Shown: positions 1 through 6,527, numbered from the stretch's first letter. The stretch: 8,488 bases of DNA from an uncultured Caulobacteraceae bacterium (GCA_937967425.1 CALBST010000087.1:1-8488), one strand, 5' to 3'. The notes: a model not told the origin generated them from the sequence alone. Made by a program: numbers and translations.

Positions 1-91
1 AAGGGCCGCCAATATTCTCGTAGACAAGGATCAATCCCCTCTGTCGCAAACAAGCACGCACGATCCTCACCGGATCGGCGCAGCGTTCGGA

Positions 92-514
92 TCAGAGGGC
101 GGTGCGCGGTGGTCGCAGCGGCGGTGAACCCAAATAGGAAATCACCGATGCGCTTCGTACCGGCCATAAGAGCTCACGAAGCATCACCGGCGCTTTCAAT
201 GCACTGTGGTTGCCGAGCGGCGTGAACTGAGGACACACGTGCACATGCGCGTGCTCACCATGACTGGTATCGTCGTCGGAATCAGGCGCTGACGTGTCGC
301 CGAGAGCCAACGACTGGCCATCTTCATGGTCGTCGCCGCCGTCATCGTGATGAGTATGATGATCCGCGGCGCCATGCGCTTGCGAGAGCACGATTTCCCG
401 GACGCCGTGCCCATCGCCGCTTTCGTGGGCGTGCGCCGGCGCTGTCGCCAAGACGCCGAAATGCGCCACAGCGAAGACGAGAAGCCCAGTCAGGAGGCGA
501 CGAAGCAAGACCAT
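92..514 (-). CDS. Small exported His-rich protein, CzcI/DUF2946-like
   Basis: Encodes 140 residues. The N-terminus is a Sec signal peptide: Arg5-Arg6, then a hydrophobic stretch at about 7-25, then APAHA with likely cleavage after residue 29, leaving a mature protein that begins with His. The mature part is rich in His and Asp, with clusters at 47-63 (HHTHHDD type) and 85-93 (HGEHAHVHV), and holds one Cys at 94. The C-terminus has a PPLRPPR motif. This layout (signal peptide, His-rich linker, Pro/Arg tail) is typical of small periplasmic proteins encoded beside heavy-metal RND efflux operons, such as CzcI and DUF2946-like proteins; that resemblance is my only functional hint. A role in periplasmic metal binding or sensing is inferred. 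The ATG at 514 has only a weak Shine-Dalgarno sequence. The gene diverges from the outer-membrane protein gene at 972, and any partner genes would lie beyond the left edge. Confidence 0.7.
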   Translation of the reverse strand: MVLLRRLLTGLLVFAVAHFGVLATAPAHAHESGDGHGVREIVLSQAHGAADHHTHHDDGGDDHEDGQSLALGDTSAPDSDDDTSHGEHAHVHVCPQFTPLGNHSALKAPVMLRELLWPVRSASVISYLGSPPLRPPRTAL

Positions 515-584
515 CGGGGATTTCTTAACGCCGGTTTCTTACCGCTTTTTGAAGATGGCGGCCTTGCCGCACTATTTGCCTGAC

Positions 585-601
585 CGAAACAGCGCAAGGG
601 G
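585..601 (-). promoter_or_regulatory. Candidate -35 region or operator of the His-rich gene
   Basis: Read on the minus strand this is CCCCTTGCGCTGTTTCG, resembling the promoter segment of the divergent gene (CCCCTTG at 920-926, TTTCG at 932-936). If TTGCGC serves as -35, the hexamer 17 nt downstream is TAGTGC, a poor -10. It may be a shared activator site or a weak promoter. Low confidence. Confidence 0.2.
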
Positions 602-838
602 TTTCGCTCAGCGCTAATGGTCGCGGGGCCAAGGGGCCGCGGCGCTTGACCAGCAAACAGATCACCCGCCGCCGCCTGGGGCTGGGGGGCTGATGGAAAA
701 GGCGGCGGCGAGTGTGGAGACGCGGCCGCGTACGATGCCATCGCCTCTAGCCCATGATAGCGAGGCAAGGTCACGCGGCAAAGCGATGTTGTCGCGCCGG
801 CGTGTCGCAATTCGCGCAAAAGGCGGTGTTTGAGGGAT

Positions 839-858
839 CGCGCGCGCGCGTGCGTATG
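839..858. repeat. Alternating pyrimidine-purine tract (CG-rich)
   Basis: Twenty consecutive bases alternate pyrimidine and purine, mostly CG steps. A second tract of 13 bases follows at 876-888. Such tracts can adopt Z-DNA under negative supercoiling; that is general knowledge, and no function is shown here. Confidence 0.5.
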
Positions 859-864
859 ATTTAG

Positions 865-886
865 ATGCGCGGCCTCGCGCGCGCAT
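865..886. repeat. 7-bp inverted repeat ATGCGCG-N8-CGCGCAT
   Basis: Perfect arms at 865-871 and 880-886 with an 8-nt centre. It lies about 38 bp upstream of the candidate -35 of the plus-strand gene. It could be an operator or a by-product of the CG-rich tract. No T-run follows, so it is not an obvious intrinsic terminator. Confidence 0.35.
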
Positions 887-923
887 GCTCACCCGTAAGA
901 ATTACTTGAACCTGCCGTACCCC

Positions 924-947
924 TTGACGCTTTTCGCGCGTTACCTC
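924..947 (+). promoter_or_regulatory. Candidate promoter of the outer-membrane protein gene
   Basis: TTGACGC at 924-930 matches exactly the -35 consensus described for Caulobacter housekeeping promoters (TTGACGS). GTTACCTC at 940-947 matches 6 of 8 positions of the matching -10 consensus (GCTANAWC), with a 9-nt gap, slightly shorter than usual. This would place the transcript start about 20 nt before the ATG at 972. Only sequence similarity supports it. Confidence 0.4.
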
Positions 948-971
948 GCCATAGTTTGAGGGACTTCTAAC

Positions 972-2393
972 ATGAAAAGCTCGCTCTTCTGCGCTGTCGC
1001 GCTAGCGGCGCTCATCATAGCATCGAGCGCCGCTGCGCAGCGTACGGGCCACCCGATGCCCACGACTCCGCCCACAGCGCAGACCTCGCGTCCACCAACA
1101 CCGCCCGCGCCGTCAACCGCGCCAGCGCCAACTCACGAGCACCAGCCGACCGCGCCGCCGCTACCGCCGCAAACGACCCACGAGACGATGGAGCACGACA
1201 CGGCCGCGCCGACCTCGCAGATGGCGACGAACCACTCCATGCACGACATGATGGGCGCGCTTGGTCCTTACGCGATGAGCCGCGAAGCGTCGGGGACAAG
1301 CTGGCAGCCTGACGTCACCGAGCACACGATGGTGCAAACCGAGCGCGGCCCCTGGATGCTGATGGGCCACGTCATGTTGAACGGCGTCTATAGCTGGCAG
1401 GATGGACCGCGCGGCGACGAGAAGGCGTTTCTCGCCGGTATGTTTATGGGCGTGGCGCGGCGCGATCTCGCCAACGGCGACACCATCCAATTCCGCGGCA
1501 TGCTCTCGCCCGATCCGTTCATGGGACGCAGCGGCTATCCATTGTTGTTGGCTGCCGGCGAAACCGCCGACGGCGTCACCCCGCTCGTCGATCGCCAGCA
1601 CCCGCACGAATTGGTGATGGAGCTGTCGGGCTCCTACGCGCATCGCCTCTCCGACAATAGCAGCGTCTTCGTCTATCTGGGCTATCCCGGCGAACCCGCA
1701 TTCGGTCCACCTGCCTTCATGCACCGCACCTCGGCGATGGACAGCCCCGAAGCGCCGATCACGCACCATTGGTTCGATTCCACCCACATCACCTTCGGCG
1801 TGCTGACCGCAGGCTATGTGCGCGACGATTGGAAGATTGAAGTCTCGCAATTCACTGGGCGAGAACCGGACGAAGACCGCTACGACTTCGATGAACCGAC
1901 GTTCGATTCAACCTCTGTCCGCTTAAGCTGGAATCCAACTGAGCGCTTGGCGCTGCAGGCGTCGTGGGCCGATCTCGAAAGTCCTGAACAGCTTGAACCC
2001 GATGTCGATGAGACGCGCTGGTCGGTGAGCGCCGCCTACACGATGCCGCTTGGTGAAGGCAGCTTCTGGTCGACGACGCTGATCTACGGCGAGAAGGATC
2101 CAACCGACGAGGAACGTCTCGCGGGACTCGCCATCGAGACCGCCTATCGGCCCAATCCCGACTGGACCTTCTTTGCGCGCGCCGAGCACGTCGACAGCCA
2201 CGATCTCGCGCCCGATGTCGAGACTGTCGCCAAAGCATCGATCGGCGCGATCCGCGACTTCCGCATCCGCGACAACGTCACCTTTGGCGTCGGCGCGCTC
2301 TATTCGCACAATTTCGTGCCGGACGATCTTGAGCCCGCTTACGGCGGCGATCCCGACGGTGCGATGGCCTTTGTCCGACTGCGCATCGGATAA
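972..2393 (+). CDS. Predicted outer-membrane beta-barrel with His/Met/Pro-rich N-terminus
   Basis: Encodes 473 residues. A Sec signal peptide at 1-22 ends in SSAAA before Gln23. Residues 24-95 are low-complexity, Pro/Thr-rich and dotted with His and Met (HEHQ, TMEH, NHSMHDMM), which suggests metal binding outside the barrel. From about 115 to the end the sequence alternates polar and hydrophobic residues in beta-strand style, with many aromatic and acidic residues, as in outer-membrane barrels. A conserved-looking block is VDRQHPHELVMEL at about 206-218; I recall this motif from uncharacterised proteins found with copper oxidase genes, but cannot name the family. The last residues are VRLRIG, lacking the terminal Phe/Trp typical of BamA substrates. 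The ATG has a good Shine-Dalgarno (GAGGGA, 8-nt spacing). It heads a two-gene unit with the lipoprotein. Possible alternatives are a porin or a copper-binding surface protein. Confidence 0.7.
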   Translation: MKSSLFCAVALAALIIASSAAAQRTGHPMPTTPPTAQTSRPPTPPAPSTAPAPTHEHQPTAPPLPPQTTHETMEHDTAAPTSQMATNHSMHDMMGALGPYAMSREASGTSWQPDVTEHTMVQTERGPWMLMGHVMLNGVYSWQDGPRGDEKAFLAGMFMGVARRDLANGDTIQFRGMLSPDPFMGRSGYPLLLAAGETADGVTPLVDRQHPHELVMELSGSYAHRLSDNSSVFVYLGYPGEPAFGPPAFMHRTSAMDSPEAPITHHWFDSTHITFGVLTAGYVRDDWKIEVSQFTGREPDEDRYDFDEPTFDSTSVRLSWNPTERLALQASWADLESPEQLEPDVDETRWSVSAAYTMPLGEGSFWSTTLIYGEKDPTDEERLAGLAIETAYRPNPDWTFFARAEHVDSHDLAPDVETVAKASIGAIRDFRIRDNVTFGVGALYSHNFVPDDLEPAYGGDPDGAMAFVRLRIG

Positions 2394-2415
2394 TCACAAT
2401 TGGGGGAGAACGAGA

Positions 2416-2880
2416 ATGCGCACACTAATATTGGCGGCCGCCATGTTGGTGCTGGCGGCGTGCGCGACGCCGTCCGGCGTTGAGGGCGAAGCCGGCGGGC
2501 CCGCGGCCACGCTCAACGCCTATCAGCGCGCCATTGTGGCGCGCGACTTGGCGGGCACTGAAACGCTCTTCACCACAGATGCCACTATCGTCGAGCAAGG
2601 CCACAACGAGGGCGACTACGCGACCTACCGCGAGCATCATTTAGGTCCGGAACTTGCCGAGGTGCGCGACTTCCGGTTTGACGGCTACGCGGTCGACATC
2701 GAAGTCGCGGGCAATCAGGCGCGCGCGCTCGAAACCTACACTTATCATATCGTGCTGAGTGATGGCCGGGCGGTCGATCGCCAGGGCGCGGCAACGAGCG
2801 TGCTGATACGCGGCGCTGACGGGCGATGGCGCATCGCTCAGTATCATAGCTCTTCGCGCGCGATCACGCCGCCCACGTAA
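2416..2880 (+). CDS. Lipoprotein with NTF2/SnoaL-like (DUF4440-type) domain
   Basis: Encodes 154 residues. The lipobox LAAC puts the lipidated cysteine at residue 16, so the protein is membrane-anchored, probably in the periplasm. Residues 30-150 resemble the NTF2-like/DUF4440 fold: a helix (LNAYQRAIVARDLAGTETLF), a strand with TIVEQGHNEGDYATYREHH, and a final strand pair ending GRWRIAQYHSSSR, a common ending of this family. Members either bind small ligands or have no enzyme activity, so no reaction can be assigned. The start is fixed by a strong Shine-Dalgarno (GGGGGAG, 7-nt spacing) followed directly by the signal peptide; the same frame is open further upstream, but that part overlaps the preceding gene. 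It follows the outer-membrane gene by 22 nt and is probably co-transcribed. It ends 8 nt from the oppositely oriented tRNA. Confidence 0.8.
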   Translation: MRTLILAAAMLVLAACATPSGVEGEAGGPAATLNAYQRAIVARDLAGTETLFTTDATIVEQGHNEGDYATYREHHLGPELAEVRDFRFDGYAVDIEVAGNQARALETYTYHIVLSDGRAVDRQGAATSVLIRGADGRWRIAQYHSSSRAITPPT

Positions 2881-2888
2881 GCAAGGGA

Positions 2889-2965
2889 TGGAGGCCGCCC
2901 AGGTGAGTCGAACACCCGACCTTCGCATTACGATTGCGCTGCTCTACCACTGAGCTAGGGCGGCC
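2889..2965 (-). tRNA. tRNA-Thr (anticodon CGT), unusual acceptor stem
   Basis: Read on the minus strand this folds as a cloverleaf: acceptor GCCGCCC/GGGCGGC, T8-A9, D-arm GCTC-AGTGGTA-GAGC, anticodon arm GCGCA-ATCGTAA-TGCGA with anticodon CGT (reads ACG, threonine), variable AGGTC, and T-arm GGGTG-TTCGACT-CACCT. The anticodon arm closely resembles that of E. coli thrW, including the G-A top mismatch, which supports a Thr identity. Oddities: an eighth acceptor pair (G2965-C2893) is possible, the encoded CCA (2891-2889) comes only after a further T, and position 32 is A instead of a pyrimidine. With a standard 7-bp stem the mature RNA would span 2964-2893 with C as discriminator. It begins 22 nt after the copB stop on the same strand, so it is either co-transcribed with the copper genes or uses a promoter inside copB. 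Confidence 0.85.
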
Positions 2966-2987
2966 AAACTGGTGAAGTCCTCTGCTG

Positions 2988-4061
2988 TTAGAACCAGGCG
3001 CGGATGCCGACGACAAAGCGCGTGCCGCTGACGTCTTCGCCGTTGGCGCGCGCGTAGTCGGCGGTCTCGCCGAGTTTGCCTTCGTAGGAGATGCCAATGT
3101 ACGGCGAGAACTCGCGCCGAACATCGTAACGAAGCCGAAGCCCGAGTTCGATGTCGGTAAGACCCGCGCCACGACCAAGTTCCGGTATGTCGTTCGCCGA
3201 CAGATTGATCTCGGCGCGCGGCTGCAGGATGAGCCGCTGCGTGAGGCGCGCGTCATAGGCGCCCTCGAGCCGTCCGCTCACCTCACCGTGATCCGAGACA
3301 AAGATCGCGCCCGATGTTTCAAACCAATAGGGCGCGACACCCTCAAAACCGAGGACCGCATAGGCGCGGTTCGGGCGTGGCTCGATGTCGTAGCGGATGC
3401 CCGCCTGCAGATCGAAGTAAGGCCCGATCGCACGCGAATAGAGCGCTTGCACTTCGGCCGCACCGACCTCGCTGCTGGATGCCTCACCCTCAGTCTTGAA
3501 CACGAAGCGATTGATGTCGCCGCCAATCCAGCCCTCGCCTTCCCAGCGATAGCCGGGATCGTCTTCGCCGAATTGCACTTCGCCCAGATTGAGCATGACC
3601 CTGGAAACGATGGCGCCGCCGTGCTCACGGCGTAGCTGCGCCCGCGCTGCAGCCATCTCAGCCGAATCGTAAAAGCGCTCCGCTGCGTGATCGGTCGGCG
3701 CCGGCGGCGGGGGTTCATTGCCGACGTTTTCGTCCATAGCCATGGCGCCGTGATCCATTGCGCCATGGTCCATGCCCTGCATGGTCGTTGGCGGCGGCGC
3801 CGTTTCCGGCATCTGCATGGCGCCGTGATCCATGCCTTGCATGGGCGGCGGTGGCGTCGCCGGCGCCTGCATCGCATCATGGTCCATCGTGGCGTGGTCC
3901 ATGGCGCCGTGATCCGTCTCTTGCATCGCCGGCTCTGGCGTCGCCGGCGCGGGCGGCGTCGTGGGCCATGTCATTTGCATCGCCGGCGGATCGGTCTGCG
4001 CCAACGCGGGCGCCGCAAAGAATACAGGCGCCGCGGCAGCGAGAATAAACGCCCACCTCAT
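2988..4061 (-). CDS. copB: Copper resistance protein B, outer membrane
   Basis: Encodes 357 residues of the CopB/PcoB family, outer-membrane copper-binding proteins that work with the CopA oxidase. A Sec signal peptide (1-21, ending ALA before Gln22) is followed by a Met/His/Pro-rich segment (about 28-110) with repeated MDHGAM and MQGMDHGAM units. The barrel domain (about 125-357) begins at RFYDSAEMAAARAQLRREHG and contains family-typical stretches such as VMLNLGEVQF, YRWEGEGWIGGDINRF, YFDLQAGIRYD and FSPYIGISYEGKLG. It ends in the terminal Phe expected of an outer-membrane barrel. The length is usual for the family. The start ATG overlaps the copA stop by ATGA, indicating translational coupling. 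The Met/His repeats presumably bind Cu(I)/Cu(II); family membership is clear, but the exact transport role of CopB is not established. Confidence 0.95.
   Translation of the reverse strand: MRWAFILAAAAPVFFAAPALAQTDPPAMQMTWPTTPPAPATPEPAMQETDHGAMDHATMDHDAMQAPATPPPPMQGMDHGAMQMPETAPPPTTMQGMDHGAMDHGAMAMDENVGNEPPPPAPTDHAAERFYDSAEMAAARAQLRREHGGAIVSRVMLNLGEVQFGEDDPGYRWEGEGWIGGDINRFVFKTEGEASSSEVGAAEVQALYSRAIGPYFDLQAGIRYDIEPRPNRAYAVLGFEGVAPYWFETSGAIFVSDHGEVSGRLEGAYDARLTQRLILQPRAEINLSANDIPELGRGAGLTDIELGLRLRYDVRREFSPYIGISYEGKLGETADYARANGEDVSGTRFVVGIRAWF
3741..3915. repeat. Near-identical DNA repeats encoding MDHGAM units of CopB
   Basis: The plus-strand word CATGGCGCCGTGATCC occurs at 3741, 3816 and 3900; the first two copies extend to 18 identical bases. 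On the coding (minus) strand they encode MDHGAM. Identity at the DNA level, including wobble positions, suggests recent duplication or recombination, so the number of copper-binding repeats may vary among strains. Confidence 0.7.
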
Positions 4062-5809
4062 GACGGGGTCTCATCGAGCGGGCGCACGCTGACGACGCGG
4101 AACATGCCGGCGTGCATGTGATACAAGAGATGGCAGTGAAACGCCCAATCGCCGGGCGCATCGGCGGTCAAATCGAAAGTCACTTTGCCGCCCGGCAGCA
4201 CATTGACCGTGTGTTTGCGCGGCCGTTTGCCGTCTGGGCCCGTCAGCAACTCGAAGAAGTGTCCATGCAAATGGATCGGGTGCGCCATCATCGAGTCGTT
4301 GACGAGTGTCACCCGCACGCGTTCGTCGCGCCGGAACGGGATCGGCGCCGTCACCTCACTGAAGCGCTCACCGTCGAACGACCACATGAAGCGCTCCATG
4401 TTGCCGGTCAGATGGAGTTCAAGCGCACGCGTCGGCGTTCGCGTGTCGGGATTGGGATCGAGCGCTTCGAGATCGGTGTAGACAAGCACGCGGTGGCCGA
4501 CATCTTCGAGGCCCTGGCCCGGTTCGCCCATGCGGTCGACTGGCATTGGCGCGATCGATTGCACGCCTGGTCCCATGACAACTTGCGGCGCGTTATCGGG
4601 ATTGCGCATGGACATATCCATGCCGCCCATATCCATGCCGGCCATGCCGCCACTCGACGATGATTCCGCTCCCGGCCAAGACATCGTCATGCCGGACATA
4701 TCCATGCCCATGTCGCGCATCGAGGTGCGCGGGCGCGCGCGAAGCGGCGGCACTTCAGCGCTCATGCCTTCGCGCGGCGCAAGCGTCGCGCGTCCCATGC
4801 CGGAGCGGTCGACGGCTTCAGCGACGAGCGTGAAGGCGCGGTCTTCGCGCGGCTCGACGATGACGTCGTAAGTTTCGGCGACAGAGATCTGAAATTCCTC
4901 GACTGTGACCGGCTTCACGTTCTGCCCGTCGGCCTGCACCACTGTCAGCGGCAAGCCCGGAATGCGCACATTGAAGATCGTCATTGCGGCGGCGTTGATG
5001 AACCGCAGGCGCACGCGTTCGCCCGGCTGGAAGAGCCCGGTCCAATTGTCACCAGGCCCGTGGCCATTGATCAAGAATGTGTAGGTCGAACCCGTGACGT
5101 CGGAGATGTCGGTCGGATCCATCCGCATCGCCGCCCACTCGCGCTGGTCGGACAAGGGCGGGTCGCGGCCAGTCAGCGCGCCAACAATGGTTTCGCGCTG
5201 CATGTTGAAGTGACCTGCTTCTTGCTTTAGTCGCGCGAAGATCATGTGCGGATGCATGAAGCTGAAATCAGAGAGCACGATCACGTGCTCGCGATCATAG
5301 GCGATCGGATCATGGCCGGCTGGATCGATAACGATCGGCCCGTAATGGCCCTCCTGCTCCTGCAAACCGGAATGCGAGTGATACCAATACGTCCCCGATT
5401 GGCGGACGGGGAAATCGTAGGTGAAGCTCGCACCGGCGCGAATACCGGGAAAACTGACGCCGGGCACGCCGTCCATTTGGAACGGCAGGATAAGCCCGTG
5501 CCAATGGATTGAAGTGTCTTCGTCCAGCTGATTGTTGACGGTGAGACGCGCGTGCTCGCCCTCACGCAGGCGAATGAGTGGACCTGGTATCGTGCCGTTG
5601 ATGCCGATAGCGTGGCCCGCGCGGCCTTCAACATTCAGGTGCGTGCGCGCAACGTTGAGCGCGATATCGGGACCGGTGAGCGTCGGCAGCGTCGGACCTA
5701 GTCCATGCGCATGGGTTTGCGCCCAGGCGGGCAACGCGCGCGCCGCCACCAGGCCCGCGCCCAGAACGCTGGCGCCATGCATGAAAGTCCGTCGTGAGAA
5801 ATTGGTCAT
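4058..5809 (-). CDS. copA: Multicopper oxidase CopA (PcoA-type), Tat-exported
   Basis: Periplasmic multicopper oxidase of the CopA/PcoA family, thought to bind Cu(I) and oxidise it to the less toxic Cu(II). Counting from ATG 5809 it has 583 residues. A Tat signal (SRRTFM, then a hydrophobic stretch ending AWA-Q) exports the folded enzyme. Copper ligands are all visible: HWHG (~102-105), HSH (~144-146), EGHYG (~155), HPIHLHGH (~510-517) and HCHLLYHMHAGM (~558-569), whose His, Cys, His and Met form the type 1 site. A Met-rich segment at ~364-402 (MDMSGMTM, MAGMDMGGMDMSM) is the typical extra copper-binding region. The upstream stop is followed directly by TTG (5818), which adds three residues as an alternative start; I prefer the ATG nine bases later, though neither has a strong Shine-Dalgarno. 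Its stop overlaps the copB start. Confidence 0.97.
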   Translation of the reverse strand: MTNFSRRTFMHGASVLGAGLVAARALPAWAQTHAHGLGPTLPTLTGPDIALNVARTHLNVEGRAGHAIGINGTIPGPLIRLREGEHARLTVNNQLDEDTSIHWHGLILPFQMDGVPGVSFPGIRAGASFTYDFPVRQSGTYWYHSHSGLQEQEGHYGPIVIDPAGHDPIAYDREHVIVLSDFSFMHPHMIFARLKQEAGHFNMQRETIVGALTGRDPPLSDQREWAAMRMDPTDISDVTGSTYTFLINGHGPGDNWTGLFQPGERVRLRFINAAAMTIFNVRIPGLPLTVVQADGQNVKPVTVEEFQISVAETYDVIVEPREDRAFTLVAEAVDRSGMGRATLAPREGMSAEVPPLRARPRTSMRDMGMDMSGMTMSWPGAESSSSGGMAGMDMGGMDMSMRNPDNAPQVVMGPGVQSIAPMPVDRMGEPGQGLEDVGHRVLVYTDLEALDPNPDTRTPTRALELHLTGNMERFMWSFDGERFSEVTAPIPFRRDERVRVTLVNDSMMAHPIHLHGHFFELLTGPDGKRPRKHTVNVLPGGKVTFDLTADAPGDWAFHCHLLYHMHAGMFRVVSVRPLDETPS

Positions 5810-5818
5810 GCCGCTCAA

Positions 5819-6505
5819 TCAAAAAGCCATGTGTCCCGCGCCATGCGTGACCTCTGCGCCAAAGTACGCTTGCACGAGGACCGCGATGACAGCGATTACG
5901 AGCACAATTTCGTAAACGGGCCGTGGCAGGCGCTGGACGGCCTCTTCGGCTTTGGGTTTCAGCCACCAGAGCAACAGCATGAGGAACGGAAACGCCGAAC
6001 CGAGCCAGCGGTGAATGGTCAGCGCAGATTCATCGTCGGGAGCTGGAAGGCCAGCATTCAGCCAGCCAAGCGGAGCCGCAACGAAGGCGCCGAGCGCGCC
6101 GATCGCAAGCAAGAGCTTGTTGCTCGCCGTGTAGATCGGTTTGCGGCGAATGAGCGCCATGAATTCGAGAAACGCCACCGTCAACAAGAGTGCAATGGGA
6201 AAGTGAATGATTGCAGGGTGCCAGCCGCCGAGCCAGCGGACGAGCCGGCCCTCGAACGTGGTGGGTCGCGCGCCATGATCCATCATCATGCCGCCGCTAT
6301 TGACCTCGGTCGGCCACGGCATCGTCATGACGACTTCGCCATCAGCCGTGGTCGCCTCCCCGGCCGGCGGCGTCGTCGTTTGCTCTTCCTGCGCCTCAGG
6401 TGGATGGTTCTCGCCTTGGTGTGCGGAGACGGGCGTTACGATGGAGAACGCTAAGAACGCGGCGAGCACGCCCGCGCGCCGCAGCCATGTGAAGCTCTGG
6501 CTCAT
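5819..6505 (-). CDS. DUF2231-type membrane protein with exported Met/His-rich N-terminus
   Basis: Encodes 228 residues from the ATG at 6505, chosen because GGAGGGGG lies a few bases upstream; an upstream in-frame TTG at 6550 would translate through this site. A signal sequence (about 9-28, ending VSA before His29) is followed by a periplasmic segment with HQGENH and a Met-rich patch (VVMTMPW, GGMMMDHG, 58-78). Four hydrophobic helices follow at about 96-118, 130-151, 168-183 and 198-216. The WHPAIIHFPIALLL block, the GAFVAAPLGW helix and TIHRWLG match the DUF2231 membrane family. Histidines 96, 101, 165, 221 and 225 lie at helix ends or the C-terminal tail and could bind heme or copper. No reaction is known. 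Its place between CusF and CopA suggests a copper role, perhaps transfer or electron exchange at the inner membrane (inference). It ends immediately before the copA start region. Confidence 0.85.
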   Translation of the reverse strand: MSQSFTWLRRAGVLAAFLAFSIVTPVSAHQGENHPPEAQEEQTTTPPAGEATTADGEVVMTMPWPTEVNSGGMMMDHGARPTTFEGRLVRWLGGWHPAIIHFPIALLLTVAFLEFMALIRRKPIYTASNKLLLAIGALGAFVAAPLGWLNAGLPAPDDESALTIHRWLGSAFPFLMLLLWWLKPKAEEAVQRLPRPVYEIVLVIAVIAVLVQAYFGAEVTHGAGHMAF

Positions 6506-6527
6506 GCCCCCTCCGATAGATCGTGAA

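Larger units (their letters stand above)
515..971. promoter_or_regulatory. Divergent intergenic region (457 bp)
   Basis: This stretch separates the minus-strand His-rich gene from the plus-strand outer-membrane gene, so it must carry both promoters. No convincing protein gene is seen: the open frames inside are short, with arginine/proline-rich translations. Visible structures are a CCTTGC...GCAAGG inverted repeat (562-599, 26-nt spacer), a motif CCCCTTG-N5-TTTCG present once upstream of each gene in sense orientation, an alternating pyrimidine-purine tract (839-858), and a 7-bp dyad (865-886). Each is listed below or in the findings. Confidence 0.6.

Noticed and set aside
1..91. Possible start of another gene (minus-strand GTG at 70, frame open to the edge)
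   Set aside because: Only 23 codons are visible, with no signal peptide or known motif; too little to call.
562..599. CCTTGC...GCAAGG inverted repeat as a CueR/HmrR-type operator
   Set aside because: The 26-nt spacer is far longer than in MerR-family copper operators, and no properly spaced -35/-10 surrounds it.
490..819. Minus-strand frame upstream of and overlapping the His-rich gene start
   Set aside because: No Shine-Dalgarno, low-complexity Pro/Ala/Arg composition, and it runs out of frame into the real gene.
693..833. 46-codon plus-strand frame in the divergent intergenic region
   Set aside because: Only a poorly spaced G-run precedes it, codon use is unremarkable, and the product has no recognisable feature.
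1161..1850. Long minus-strand open frame (229 codons) inside the outer-membrane gene
   Set aside because: It lies opposite a gene with a signal peptide and Shine-Dalgarno; its Arg/His/Ala-rich product is typical of antisense frames in GC-rich DNA.
2173..2415. N-terminal extension of the lipoprotein frame upstream of 2416
   Set aside because: It overlaps the outer-membrane gene and would bury the lipobox signal peptide; the Shine-Dalgarno at 2402-2408 fixes the shorter start.
4112..4663. Plus-strand frame opposite copA with many His residues
   Set aside because: The His content mirrors the Met codons (ATG/CAT) of the Met-rich copA region on the other strand; it is not a separate metal-binding protein.
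5831..6454. Plus-strand frame of 207 codons opposite the DUF2231 gene
   Set aside because: It is antisense to a gene with clear membrane helices; the product is Arg-rich without a recognisable domain or ribosome site.
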